Source: Candidatus Babelota bacterium
Lineage (GTDB): Bacteria > Babelota > Babeliae > Babelales > JAUPTZ01
Direction of reading: 5' to 3'
Assembly (NCBI GenBank): GCA_030917105.1
Contig: JAUPVI010000001.1
Coordinates: 19,201 to 29,797 of the forward strand
Length of the DNA stretch: 10,597 nt
Of this stretch, positions 1 through 6,584 are shown one piece after another. A model generated the notes under the pieces. The model was not told where the DNA came from, did no database searches, and saw only the letters and a list, made by a program, of their open reading frames with translations. Made by a program: the position numbers and the translations under genes. Position 1 is the first letter of the stretch; each line of letters starts with the position of its first letter.

Positions 1-203
1 GTATGACCGTAACGCCAGACCGCAGCAGCCGCCATAGTTGGCACACCAGTGTGGCTCAAAACCGCTGGAATTGACATAGCACCGGTTATACAATACTTAA
101 GCAATAACCGCGCTCCAATAAGAACAGGAACCGAACCTGGAAGCAATGACCATAGCGGTGTTAACCAAAGCATATAAGGATACAACATAAAAAAACCTCG
201 CAT
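1..203 (-). CDS. Partial hydrophobic membrane protein, N-terminus only
   Basis: An open leftward frame with no stop runs off the left edge of the window, leaving about 67 N-terminal residues. The product starts MRGFFMLYPYMLWL and is strongly hydrophobic, with likely membrane segments near residues 6-20 and 22-40 and a later Gly/Pro/Ala-rich stretch (HTGVPTMAAAAVW). Two in-frame ATGs are possible, at 203 and at 188. The one at 188 has GAGG about 7-8 nt upstream; the one at 203 has AGG only 3 nt upstream. An extended -10 box lies upstream in the right orientation. The gene is divergent from the HAD hydrolase gene and shares its 67-nt control region. I do not recognise the family. An integral membrane transporter or a substrate-binding component is possible, but this is not shown. 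Reading frame, hydrophobicity and RBS make a real gene likely. Confidence 0.6.
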   Translation of the reverse strand, partial: MRGFFMLYPYMLWLTPLWSLLPGSVPVLIGARLLLKYCITGAMSIPAVLSHTGVPTMAAAAVWRYGH

Positions 204-218
204 TTACCTACAGATTAT

Positions 219-227
219 TGGTACAAT
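219..227 (+). promoter_or_regulatory. Extended -10 promoter for the HAD hydrolase gene
   Basis: TGGTACAAT matches the extended -10 pattern TGn-TAnAAT, with -10 hexamer TACAAT at 222-227. No good -35 is seen, as expected for extended -10 promoters. It predicts a start near 234 and a leader of about 37 nt. The identical nonamer occurs upstream of pheT at the same distance from its start codon, which raises confidence in both. Confidence 0.5.
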
Positions 228-247
228 TTCCCCGAAAAAGGAAATGC

Positions 248-256
248 AGTATAGCA
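248..256 (-). promoter_or_regulatory. Extended -10 promoter for the leftward membrane gene
   Basis: Read on the minus strand this is TGCTATACT, that is TGn followed by a 5/6 match to TATAAT. Transcription would start near 241 and give a leader of about 38-53 nt, depending on which ATG is used. It faces the HAD promoter; the two -10 boxes are about 20 bp apart and the predicted transcripts overlap at their 5' ends. Confidence 0.4.
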
Positions 257-270
257 AATAGGATAGAGAC

Positions 271-996
271 ATGAAAAGTACAAAACCCCATCTTGAAGGA
301 ATAATCTTCGACATGGACGGTACCATCATCGATACCGAACATGTATGGGAGAATGCCACGGAAGCGGTGCTCCTTCATTGCGGCATACACAAACATGCCA
401 TTACACCAGACAAAACCGTCGTATTCGAAAAAATGGCCGGCATCGGCGTATCAGAAGCGATGGAACTCATTCGAGATAATTTTGAAGTTGCCCATGTCAC
501 GAAACAAGAAATGACAAAGGTACTTGTGGAAAGCGCAAAAAAGCTTCTCGAAGAAGAAATAAAGTTCATTCACGGATTTGAAGAATTTCACCGAAAAATT
601 AAAGCTGCAGGGATTCCGTCCAGCATCGCCACCAATTGTGATGCCGAAAGCCTTTTACGAATCGCAAAAAAAATGAGTTTTGACGATTTTTTTGGCGAAT
701 ACATCTATTGTGTTGCCGATGTAAATAACAAAGCTAAACCTGACCCAGCACTCTTTCTTCACGCAGCCGAAAAAATAAATGCAAAAGCCGATAAATGCAT
801 AGTTTTTGAAGATTCTTTGCCAGGATTTCGAGCTGCTGCCGCGGCCAACATGAAGTGCATCGCCGTCAAAAACAAGAAGAATGTCGGCTTCTTCGGAGAA
901 CACGCACACGGATATATCGAATCATATACCGCAGCAGAAGCTGAAGTACTTCGCATCGTAGAGGCTTATTTACGCGAGAAATTAAAAGAAAAGTAA
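271..996 (+). CDS. HAD-superfamily hydrolase, beta-phosphoglucomutase/phosphatase-like
   Basis: A 241-residue cytoplasmic HAD phosphotransferase with all four family motifs. Motif I is FDMDGT, with the nucleophile at D14 and the acid/base at D16. Motif II is IATN with T121. Motif III is K156 in KAKPDP. Motif IV is FEDS with E180 and D181. Residues of about 20-90 form the small helical cap of the class used by beta-phosphoglucomutase, phosphoglycolate phosphatase and YqaB-type sugar-phosphatases. The substrate cannot be read from the sequence. GGATAGAG precedes the ATG by a few bases. The gene is transcribed alone from a divergent promoter region and is followed by a strong hairpin. The C-terminal tail is Lys/Glu-rich. 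The length is typical, and nothing suggests truncation. Confidence 0.92.
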   Translation: MKSTKPHLEGIIFDMDGTIIDTEHVWENATEAVLLHCGIHKHAITPDKTVVFEKMAGIGVSEAMELIRDNFEVAHVTKQEMTKVLVESAKKLLEEEIKFIHGFEEFHRKIKAAGIPSSIATNCDAESLLRIAKKMSFDDFFGEYIYCVADVNNKAKPDPALFLHAAEKINAKADKCIVFEDSLPGFRAAAAANMKCIAVKNKKNVGFFGEHAHGYIESYTAAEAEVLRIVEAYLREKLKEK

Positions 997-1017
997 AGAA
1001 AGATAGCATCACTTTGC

Positions 1018-1068
1018 CCCCCTCACGTACACTAGTAACAAGAAATTATCTGTACATGAGGGGGTTTT
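1018..1068 (+). terminator. Hairpin with T-run; 3' arm contains the next gene's RBS
   Basis: The arms are 1018-1031 and 1051-1064 (right arm TGTACATGAGGGGG). They pair over 14 positions with a single C-A mismatch at 1026/1056, around a 19-nt loop, and TTTT follows at 1065-1068. The form is that of an intrinsic terminator for the HAD gene, though the T-run is short. The 3' arm also holds the purine-rich GAGGGGG that serves as Shine-Dalgarno for the ATG at 1072. Any transcript entering from upstream would therefore fold that site away. A terminator, a translational gate, or both are possible. Confidence 0.6.
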
Positions 1069-1071
1069 ATC

Positions 1072-2280
1072 ATGATTATAGCACTACTTTTCACCATATT
1101 TTCTGGGTTATCCGGCTACGGCTTGGCTACCGATGCGCCACGACCACTCATTAAGACCCAATTCCACCACATGGTTGAGAATAGCGAAGACGTAACGCCA
1201 TTAATCAATGTTCTTGCAGCGCAAGAAAGCCATGAAGAGCTCAAAGGCCTCAGAAATATGACCGAAGTTCGATTACGCGCACTTGCAAGCGACCAAAACA
1301 AAGATCTTGACAATGACGAAGAAGAACGCCTTGAAAATAGTCGTCAACGCTATCATTCAGCAATCGCAAACGCAGAACTACGCAGCGGTGCAAAAGAAAA
1401 CGTCGGTGCCCAGCGCGCCCGAAAATTGATGGACGTGGATAAGCAAGACAGCAATTTCAAAAATTTTGTCCGCCGTGAAAAAGGAAAGGTCGGTCTCGGC
1501 GCCTATGCACTTGGTGACAGCTTCCTGCAAAGCTATGAAGCAACCAAATTGGCGCGCAGTCTCAAAGGCAAAACCCCTCACGAGGTGGAAGATGGATTTA
1601 AGGACATGGGCCAATCAATCGACGGTGTAAACTCACTTGAAACTGTCATGCGCTATGTACGCCCAGTAACCAAAGTTGCGTACGGGGTAATGCCATTCGC
1701 CAACACTCTGTCTCGCAATAAGTACGTACGCAAACTCTTCCCAGGCGAAGGTATTAACGAACATGTCTTTACCCCGCCACAAAACACTGCAAACAAAGCG
1801 CTAGGGGCCTTAAACCTAGCCGCTCTTGGCTCAAATCTCATACACAACGTTGCAACAAGGCACAATGCAAAACTCAATGGACGAGAAGCGTATCTTCTTT
1901 CCTACCTCAACCGTCGCTATGGCACACCAACCGACATCATCGAGTATCGAAAAACAATTAAGAAGCTTGCAAAAACAAGATTTATAACACAAATGCTTGG
2001 ACAATATGCAGCTCCAGTACTCCTCTCATTACTCATGCCAAATCTTAATAAAAAAGATAGCAAGACAGCCTTTTCTCCGGCTATGGCAGTGGCAAATACG
2101 GCAGGTATTCTCGACTCATTGCTGGGCATGTGGCAACGTCATAAAACACAGAAGTTAATCAAGAGCATAAAAAAGGTTACACCGCTCATTGAAGAAGAAC
2201 TCCTGCGCAACCCACCAACGCTCCTTGAGCGTGAAGCGGATAAAATAGCGGCCGGCAACTTTAGTATGGATGGATTTTAA
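1072..2280 (+). CDS. Secreted or membrane-associated protein of unknown function
   Basis: A 402-residue protein I cannot assign to a family. Residues 1-19 (MIIALLFTIFSGLSGYGLA) look like a Sec signal peptide with cleavage before TDAP, although the n-region has no basic residue. An in-frame TGA at 1057-1059 rules out a longer N-terminus. Residues 50-130 are charged and probably helical. Hydrophobic or amphipathic stretches occur near 241-261, 304-323 (with AAPVLLSLL) and 337-354, so the C-terminal half may contact or insert in a membrane. No catalytic motif, cysteine pattern or repeat is visible. The RBS is GAGGGGG, 7 nt before the ATG, within a hairpin arm. The stop is immediately adjacent to the stop of the opposing comF-like gene. 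The protein does not align convincingly with the three related exported proteins at 6.6-10.6 kb. It is a real gene with unknown role, probably in the periplasm or envelope. Confidence 0.8.
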   Translation: MIIALLFTIFSGLSGYGLATDAPRPLIKTQFHHMVENSEDVTPLINVLAAQESHEELKGLRNMTEVRLRALASDQNKDLDNDEEERLENSRQRYHSAIANAELRSGAKENVGAQRARKLMDVDKQDSNFKNFVRREKGKVGLGAYALGDSFLQSYEATKLARSLKGKTPHEVEDGFKDMGQSIDGVNSLETVMRYVRPVTKVAYGVMPFANTLSRNKYVRKLFPGEGINEHVFTPPQNTANKALGALNLAALGSNLIHNVATRHNAKLNGREAYLLSYLNRRYGTPTDIIEYRKTIKKLAKTRFITQMLGQYAAPVLLSLLMPNLNKKDSKTAFSPAMAVANTAGILDSLLGMWQRHKTQKLIKSIKKVTPLIEEELLRNPPTLLEREADKIAAGNFSMDGF

Positions 2281-2949
2281 CTAAACCACACGACATGCAA
2301 CGAGAGCATCTAACCGTGCCGGCTTGCACTCAACAACAAGACGCGCAAACTCCTTCAAAGTATGCCCAGTCGTGTACACATCATCTACCAACAGCACCCT
2401 CTTGCCTTCCAATAAGGCGCAAACTTGCTCAAAAGACCAATACCATTTCACACCAAAAGCATGCGCAACGTTACGCTTACGTGCAATCCCCTCCAAAGAA
2501 CGCTGTTTCTTGGTAGCCCGAGTACGCGCAAATGGTTGCACCACTCTGCCCTCAGTCGCCATCGCAATCGATTCAGCCATAACCGCTGCCTGGTTATAGC
2601 CGCGAACCAAATGGCGGGACCAGTGTAGCGGAACCGGAATAATAAAATCATACGATAGGTGTTTCTGTACGCAATATAGCGCTGCAAGCCGTCCAAGCTG
2701 CCGCGCACTTTGTATGTCATGCCATTCTTTTGCTTGCGCGAGTTGAGCAACTATACCTTGATAAGGGCCTATTGCATAGATGGTAAGAAATGGAATGGTA
2801 GCCGTCTTTGTATGAAGCGATGGAACGTGTGGCAACGCCGCATAACAAGGTCCACACAGCACTTGGTGGTGTGATAGCAGTATTTTACAAGCAACACAAA
2901 ACGAGGGATACAAGAATTCAGTAAGTTTTTTGTATAAACGCCCTAACAC
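2281..2949 (-). CDS. comF: ComF family protein (amidophosphoribosyltransferase-like)
   Basis: A 222-residue ComF/GntX-type protein. An N-terminal zinc-ribbon-like pair C18-x2-C21 and C32-x2-C35 is followed by a type I phosphoribosyltransferase domain. Diagnostic stretches are PVPLHW...RGYNQA, the KKQRSLEGIARKRN block, and the PRPP loop LLVDDVYTTGHTL at 186-198. ComF proteins aid DNA uptake in naturally competent bacteria, but homologues are widespread and often of unclear role, so competence should not be assumed. The start is GTG: it is the first possible start after an upstream in-frame TAA, it is preceded by a G-rich GGGGGCGGGG stretch, and no ATG lies in frame before the PRTase core. It is the last gene of the pheT-lspA-pgpA-like cluster, 41 nt after its neighbour, and meets the 402-residue gene tail to tail with no spacer. 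Confidence 0.92.
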   Translation of the reverse strand: MLGRLYKKLTEFLYPSFCVACKILLSHHQVLCGPCYAALPHVPSLHTKTATIPFLTIYAIGPYQGIVAQLAQAKEWHDIQSARQLGRLAALYCVQKHLSYDFIIPVPLHWSRHLVRGYNQAAVMAESIAMATEGRVVQPFARTRATKKQRSLEGIARKRNVAHAFGVKWYWSFEQVCALLEGKRVLLVDDVYTTGHTLKEFARLVVECKPARLDALVACRVV

Positions 2950-2990
2950 TACCCCGCCCCCAACTTACAGTCTAACGCATAAGCCATTAG

Positions 2991-3476
2991 TTAATGCGCC
3001 AACCACCACAAAGCGTGAAGCATTCCATTCGTAAGCAACGCAACCAGGAAAATTTCTCCGCTGCTCAATGTTACGCCACCAGTTGCAGTCTTGTTATCGT
3101 ATGCATACACGCGTTGCGCTAACACACTCATAAAGAGCCAAGCATGAAACAAGCAAAAACCAAAAATCATAAATTTCATCGTCACACTTGGTAACCAAGA
3201 AAGCCCAATGACTACACCACCAACACGATCAAGTACAATATCTGCTTCACGCTCTTCAGTAATAGTACGACGCACGTACCACGATAATCCAAAGAGAACA
3301 AGTAATACCGCGCTCATAACAATGAACCCGGTGGATGGCGTAAGATTTTTTAGCCATGCAAAAAGCCACACCAACGGAATACCGAGAAGTGATGCCCATA
3401 CACGTGCTGCTGGCACCAAGCCAACTAATCCAAGAGATACAATCACGTACGCAATATTACTGAGTTTTTGCTTCAT
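2991..3476 (-). CDS. PgpA-like membrane protein with degenerate active site
   Basis: A 161-residue, four-segment membrane protein that lines up along its length with phosphatidylglycerophosphatase A, which dephosphorylates PGP to phosphatidylglycerol. Corresponding stretches are LGLVGLVP...ASLLGIPLVWL, ADIVLDRVGG...LSWLP, FGFCLFHAW and TATGGVTLSSGEI. Several residues normally conserved in PgpA are changed. The DE pair is D83-R84. The Asp of the FRxxD motif aligns with L114 and the KP that follows is gone. The DD of the GGxGIMxDD motif aligns with G140-E141. I infer an inactive or repurposed relative, although strong divergence with retained function is not excluded. I chose ATG at 3476, with GGTGAGG 6 nt upstream, over an in-frame GTG at 3488. 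It overlaps the lspA end by 20 nt, which implies translational coupling. Confidence 0.6.
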   Translation of the reverse strand: MKQKLSNIAYVIVSLGLVGLVPAARVWASLLGIPLVWLFAWLKNLTPSTGFIVMSAVLLVLFGLSWYVRRTITEEREADIVLDRVGGVVIGLSWLPSVTMKFMIFGFCLFHAWLFMSVLAQRVYAYDNKTATGGVTLSSGEIFLVALLTNGMLHALWWLAH

Positions 3477-3933
3477 ACAACGCCTCACCAGCTATTAATA
3501 AGAATCCAATGACAATCGCAATGTCAGCCACATTAAATGTTGGCCACGACCACTGCCTATAATACAGTTCTATAAAATCAATTACGCCGCCAACTGCGAG
3601 ACGGTCCACAAAGTTCCCGACCGCACCGCCAATGATTAAACCAAAACCAACGTCGGCCAATGGCGTAAGGGCATAGTAACGCCATCCCACAATAAGTAGC
3701 GCCACGATGACGGCAATAACACAAGTCAGCTCCCAAGAGATCATTCCTGAACTCGAGGAGAACAGACTAAAACTAATGCCTGTGTTAAAGATCAACGAAA
3801 ATTTGCATCCGGGAAACAAGACGATATCCTGGTCAACCAGGTTTTGTAATGCATAGACCTTGCTCAGTCGGTCAACAATAAACGCCCCTACCGTAGTAAA
3901 CGCAAATATCCAGTCACATTGTTGCAGTCTCAT
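3457..3933 (-). CDS. lspA: Lipoprotein signal peptidase (signal peptidase II)
   Basis: A 158-residue inner-membrane aspartyl protease that cleaves the signal peptide of diacylglyceryl-modified prolipoproteins. Four membrane spans are visible, near residues 8-24, 68-86, 94-108 and 136-150. Family motifs are present: the N-terminal DRLSK (D21), NTGISFSLF near residue 50, GGAVGNFVDRL at 102-112 and FNVADI at 133-138. The catalytic aspartates are inferred to be D119 in VIDF and D137 in NVAD. An excellent RBS, AGAGGAGAG, lies just upstream of the ATG. It starts 16 nt after the pheT stop and its end overlaps the pgpA-like gene, so co-transcription is very likely. The length is normal. Its presence implies that the organism makes lipoproteins, but none of the exported proteins in this window shows a convincing lipobox. 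Confidence 0.96.
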   Translation of the reverse strand: MRLQQCDWIFAFTTVGAFIVDRLSKVYALQNLVDQDIVLFPGCKFSLIFNTGISFSLFSSSSGMISWELTCVIAVIVALLIVGWRYYALTPLADVGFGLIIGGAVGNFVDRLAVGGVIDFIELYYRQWSWPTFNVADIAIVIGFLLIAGEALYEAKTQ

Positions 3934-3949
3934 ACTCTCCTCTCTTCAG

Positions 3950-6283
3950 CTATTCACGCAGCTGGCCGCCATTTGCGGCAAGAACCTCTAATGCTTTGAC
4001 CCGTATCTGCTCAACTTCTTCTCGCGTTAGTGTGCGCTCTGAATGCGACAACGTGAGACGAAAGGCAACAGAACGACGATCGGTCCATTCTTTTTTTTCA
4101 AAGAAGTCGATCAAAGAAACTTCCTCGATAAGCTCACTGCAAGAACGCAGCTGCCCTTCAAGATCAGCCACATGGCTCGTTTTAAGCACCAGCGCGCTCA
4201 CATCAACGGTAGAATGTTGATATTTACGTATTTGACCCACTGTATACCGCGGTGCGGGATGATTTTGCAATAAAGAACCGTTTAACACAAAGCCGTAGAC
4301 CGTGCTTTCTGGTAAGCCACCCATTTTTTGGATCATCACAGGGTTAATACCGCCAAGCACCCCGATAACCACTCCTTCATGCAAAACAAGTGCTGCTGGT
4401 GATCGACCAAGCCACTGAAATTCTGGCATTAACGGTGCAACACGCCAGGAAATTTTAATCCCAGCAAGACGACAAATTTCTGTGACTGCTTGCTTCAGTT
4501 GATAGAAGTCAAACGACCCCCGCTTGTCATACCAGACACCTGCAAGTTCTTTACGCTCAGACCCATTACCAGCTGGCCATACCGTACCCCATTCAAAAAA
4601 AGCACAGCGGTCAACATCCGCCATATTATCCATGACATTGCCAAGCAAATGAGGAATAAGTGACGAAACCAATGCTGATGCATCTTGAGAAACCGGATTT
4701 CTGAGAATCAAACGCTCTGGCTCTTCCCAACCAAGTTGTGTAAGCAGCTGTTGGTTATAGAATGCGTAATTACGCTGTTCTTGCATCTGTGCGCCATATG
4801 CTAAATAATTTTTGATGGCACGCTCACGCATCACCGGCTGTAAATTTGAAGCTCGCTGCAACACGGCCGGCATAGATGGAACGATATTATTAAAGCCATA
4901 TAGTCGAGCAACTTCTTCCACAATATCATGCGGACCAGAAATGTCTTTCGTCGCACGATACGACGGCACCTGCACGCTGTATACCGTATCATCGCTAAGA
5001 GTGGTATATGTTGTTGGAATATCAATGCTCGTGAGTAGATCAACTATATTTGACGGCGTCAGTTCAGCACCAATGCGATTAACAATGTAGCGATGTGAAA
5101 CGGGCACTATGAGAGCTGGTCGCGGTGGCGCCAGCAGTACAATCGGATTTGTTATAGCACTGCGCACAACTCCCCAGGTGCGAGCCAGCGATACGCAACG
5201 CTCGAGCACCGACACAATCTGCATTGGATCAAGTGTCTTCTCAAACCGCTGCGAGCTCTCACTGCGCAATTTATGGCGTGTTGCACTACGACGAATTGTT
5301 GACGCATGAAAACAAGCAGCCTCAAAAATAAGCGACGTGGTTGCTGACAACACGGAATCATTTTTACCCCCCATAATGCCGGCAAGTCCCACAATTTTTT
5401 CAGCATCAGCCACAACCAAATCCTGCGCATCAAGATTGATGCTGCTGTCATCCAGAAGCAATAATTTTTCACCGATCTGCGCAAAACGAACAGTAATCGT
5501 ATGTCCACGCATGCGCTCTGCATCATACGCATGCATCGGGTGGCCCCAGTCAGCCATCGCATAATTTGTCATATCAATAACGGCGCTTCGTGGACGATAG
5601 CCAATATTAATTAATCGACTCGTCGCGCGCAGATCACAAGCCATTTGCACAATATGATCTACTCGTATCCCACCGACGCCTGAGCAAGCAGCTGGTACTT
5701 CATTACGCACCACAACCGACGGATGCGATTGCACAACCGAAATTTCCTCACAAAACTGTGTTGCATCAACGAGGCGTGTATCGAACAATGCAGCAACTTC
5801 ACGAGCAAACCCACGGTGTCCCCACATATCAGGACGGTGAGTCAGTGACTTGTTATCAACATCTAAAATAATATCTTCTGCTTCCCACTGAGAACGCCAC
5901 CCGCCAGCAAGATCAGCTTGAGTAATATGCAGCGCCGGAATCAACCCATCTTTATCCAACCCAACGGCATTTAATGCCGCCCAGCGGTACTCAGAACCAT
6001 CTGTCGTTACCAAATAGGCCGCAAGCGGATCATGACATTGCGCCACATCGCTACGAAAAGGCAAAGAGGCGGTAGCACCTGAGGGAAATTGTACGGTAAT
6101 CTTCTGGGCATCAGCCGCCACAATTCGGACCGCTTCAAATGATGCTATCGGTACTAATAAATGCTCAACATGCTCTATCTCTGCCACTTTTGCATTGAAC
6201 CGAGCCATAAGCTGGTCAACACTAACTGCCTGCCATGGCAAGCCAACAATATGATCACACAACCATCGGAGTGAAATTTTCAT
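3950..6283 (-). CDS. pheT: Phenylalanine--tRNA ligase beta subunit
   Basis: A 777-residue bacterial-type PheT, the non-catalytic partner in the (alpha-beta)2 enzyme that charges tRNA-Phe. The N-terminus MKISLRWLCDHI is typical. Residues 139-155 carry DNKSLTHRPDMWGH. The B3/B4 editing region (about 190-385) includes RPRSAVIDMTNYAMADWGHP around 230-249 and GLAGIMGG. A B5 domain begins near 394 (SHRYIVNRIGAELTP), followed by the catalytic-like core. The FDX-ACB anticodon-binding domain spans about 676-777. The region where an EMAP/OB tRNA-binding domain is expected (about 38-120) lacks the usual HPNAD-like signature and looks degenerate. The frame is open further upstream to 6436, but ATG 6283 has AAAGGA at good spacing and the family N-terminus; the extension would be non-homologous. 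pheS, often adjacent in bacteria, is not in the window. It heads the leftward cluster. Confidence 0.96.
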   Translation of the reverse strand: MKISLRWLCDHIVGLPWQAVSVDQLMARFNAKVAEIEHVEHLLVPIASFEAVRIVAADAQKITVQFPSGATASLPFRSDVAQCHDPLAAYLVTTDGSEYRWAALNAVGLDKDGLIPALHITQADLAGGWRSQWEAEDIILDVDNKSLTHRPDMWGHRGFAREVAALFDTRLVDATQFCEEISVVQSHPSVVVRNEVPAACSGVGGIRVDHIVQMACDLRATSRLINIGYRPRSAVIDMTNYAMADWGHPMHAYDAERMRGHTITVRFAQIGEKLLLLDDSSINLDAQDLVVADAEKIVGLAGIMGGKNDSVLSATTSLIFEAACFHASTIRRSATRHKLRSESSQRFEKTLDPMQIVSVLERCVSLARTWGVVRSAITNPIVLLAPPRPALIVPVSHRYIVNRIGAELTPSNIVDLLTSIDIPTTYTTLSDDTVYSVQVPSYRATKDISGPHDIVEEVARLYGFNNIVPSMPAVLQRASNLQPVMRERAIKNYLAYGAQMQEQRNYAFYNQQLLTQLGWEEPERLILRNPVSQDASALVSSLIPHLLGNVMDNMADVDRCAFFEWGTVWPAGNGSERKELAGVWYDKRGSFDFYQLKQAVTEICRLAGIKISWRVAPLMPEFQWLGRSPAALVLHEGVVIGVLGGINPVMIQKMGGLPESTVYGFVLNGSLLQNHPAPRYTVGQIRKYQHSTVDVSALVLKTSHVADLEGQLRSCSELIEEVSLIDFFEKKEWTDRRSVAFRLTLSHSERTLTREEVEQIRVKALEVLAANGGQLRE

Positions 6284-6327
6284 GAAAAAATCCTTTATAA
6301 CCCAGAAAACCGTCAGAACGAGCGGCG

Positions 6328-6336
6328 ATTGTACCA
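6328..6336 (-). promoter_or_regulatory. Extended -10 promoter of the pheT cluster
   Basis: On the minus strand this reads TGGTACAAT, identical to the box before the HAD gene. A possible weak -35 TTGTTG lies 15 bp upstream. Predicted start is near 6320, giving a leader of roughly 37 nt before the pheT ATG. The leader is too short for a T-box riboswitch, and no pheM-like leader peptide is apparent. Confidence 0.5.
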
Positions 6337-6464
6337 TGTTTTTTGCCACAACAATACGATTGTATTTACTCTCCAGGTCTGCGATTGCAATATTTATAAA
6401 AGAAGAAACTGTTAAAAAGATTAGTTTGGCGCACATCTATAGCCAAATAAGTCCGAAATAAGTA

Positions 6465-6480
6465 GACAGCGTTAGCTGTC
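6465..6480. repeat. Small perfect hairpin GACAGC-GTTA-GCTGTC
   Basis: A 6-bp perfect inverted repeat with a 4-nt loop that overlaps the first three bases of the larger palindromic repeat. It may be a terminal part of that element or an unrelated structure. No T-run follows in either direction, so a terminator is unlikely. Confidence 0.5.
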
Positions 6481-6553
6481 ATTACGACGGCGAGCGCGGC
6501 AATCCAGCTGAGTAATTCCTGGATTGCTTCGTCACTTCGTTCCTCGCAATGAC
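6478..6553. repeat. Palindromic intergenic repeat (MITE/RPE-like)
   Basis: A 76-bp imperfect palindrome. The outer ends are GTCATT and AATGAC. The inner stem GCAATCCAG (6499-6507) / CTGGATTGC (6519-6527) is perfect around an 11-nt loop, and the middle of the two arms pairs poorly. The right arm reads LDCFVTSFLAMT in one frame and RNEVTKQS on the other strand. These are peptide signatures of a family of short palindromic repeats scattered through many host-associated and candidate-phylum genomes and often mis-annotated as protein ends. It lies between the pheT promoter and the 719-residue gene and donates an ATG (6549) in frame with that gene. Apart from this element, the small hairpin and the pheT promoter, I see nothing else in the roughly 300-nt gap at 6284-6584. 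Confidence 0.75.
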
Positions 6554-6584
6554 CTGCTGGACCACCAGAAAGAATGAGGTTATC

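Noticed and set aside
2950..2990. Terminator between the pgpA-like and comF genes
   Set aside because: Only a 5-bp stem (CGCAT/ATGCG) is visible, with no T-run in the direction of transcription.
5152..5562. Leftward 136-residue frame inside pheT
   Set aside because: It is an out-of-frame shadow of the conserved B3/B4 region, with no independent start signal.
6284..6327. T-box riboswitch or attenuator leader for pheT
   Set aside because: The predicted leader is only about 40 nt, with no T-box sequence, tandem Phe codons or terminator hairpin.
6284..6436. In-frame N-terminal extension of PheT by 51 residues
   Set aside because: It has no similarity to PheT N-termini, covers the likely promoter, and the downstream ATG has a good RBS and the expected MKIS start.
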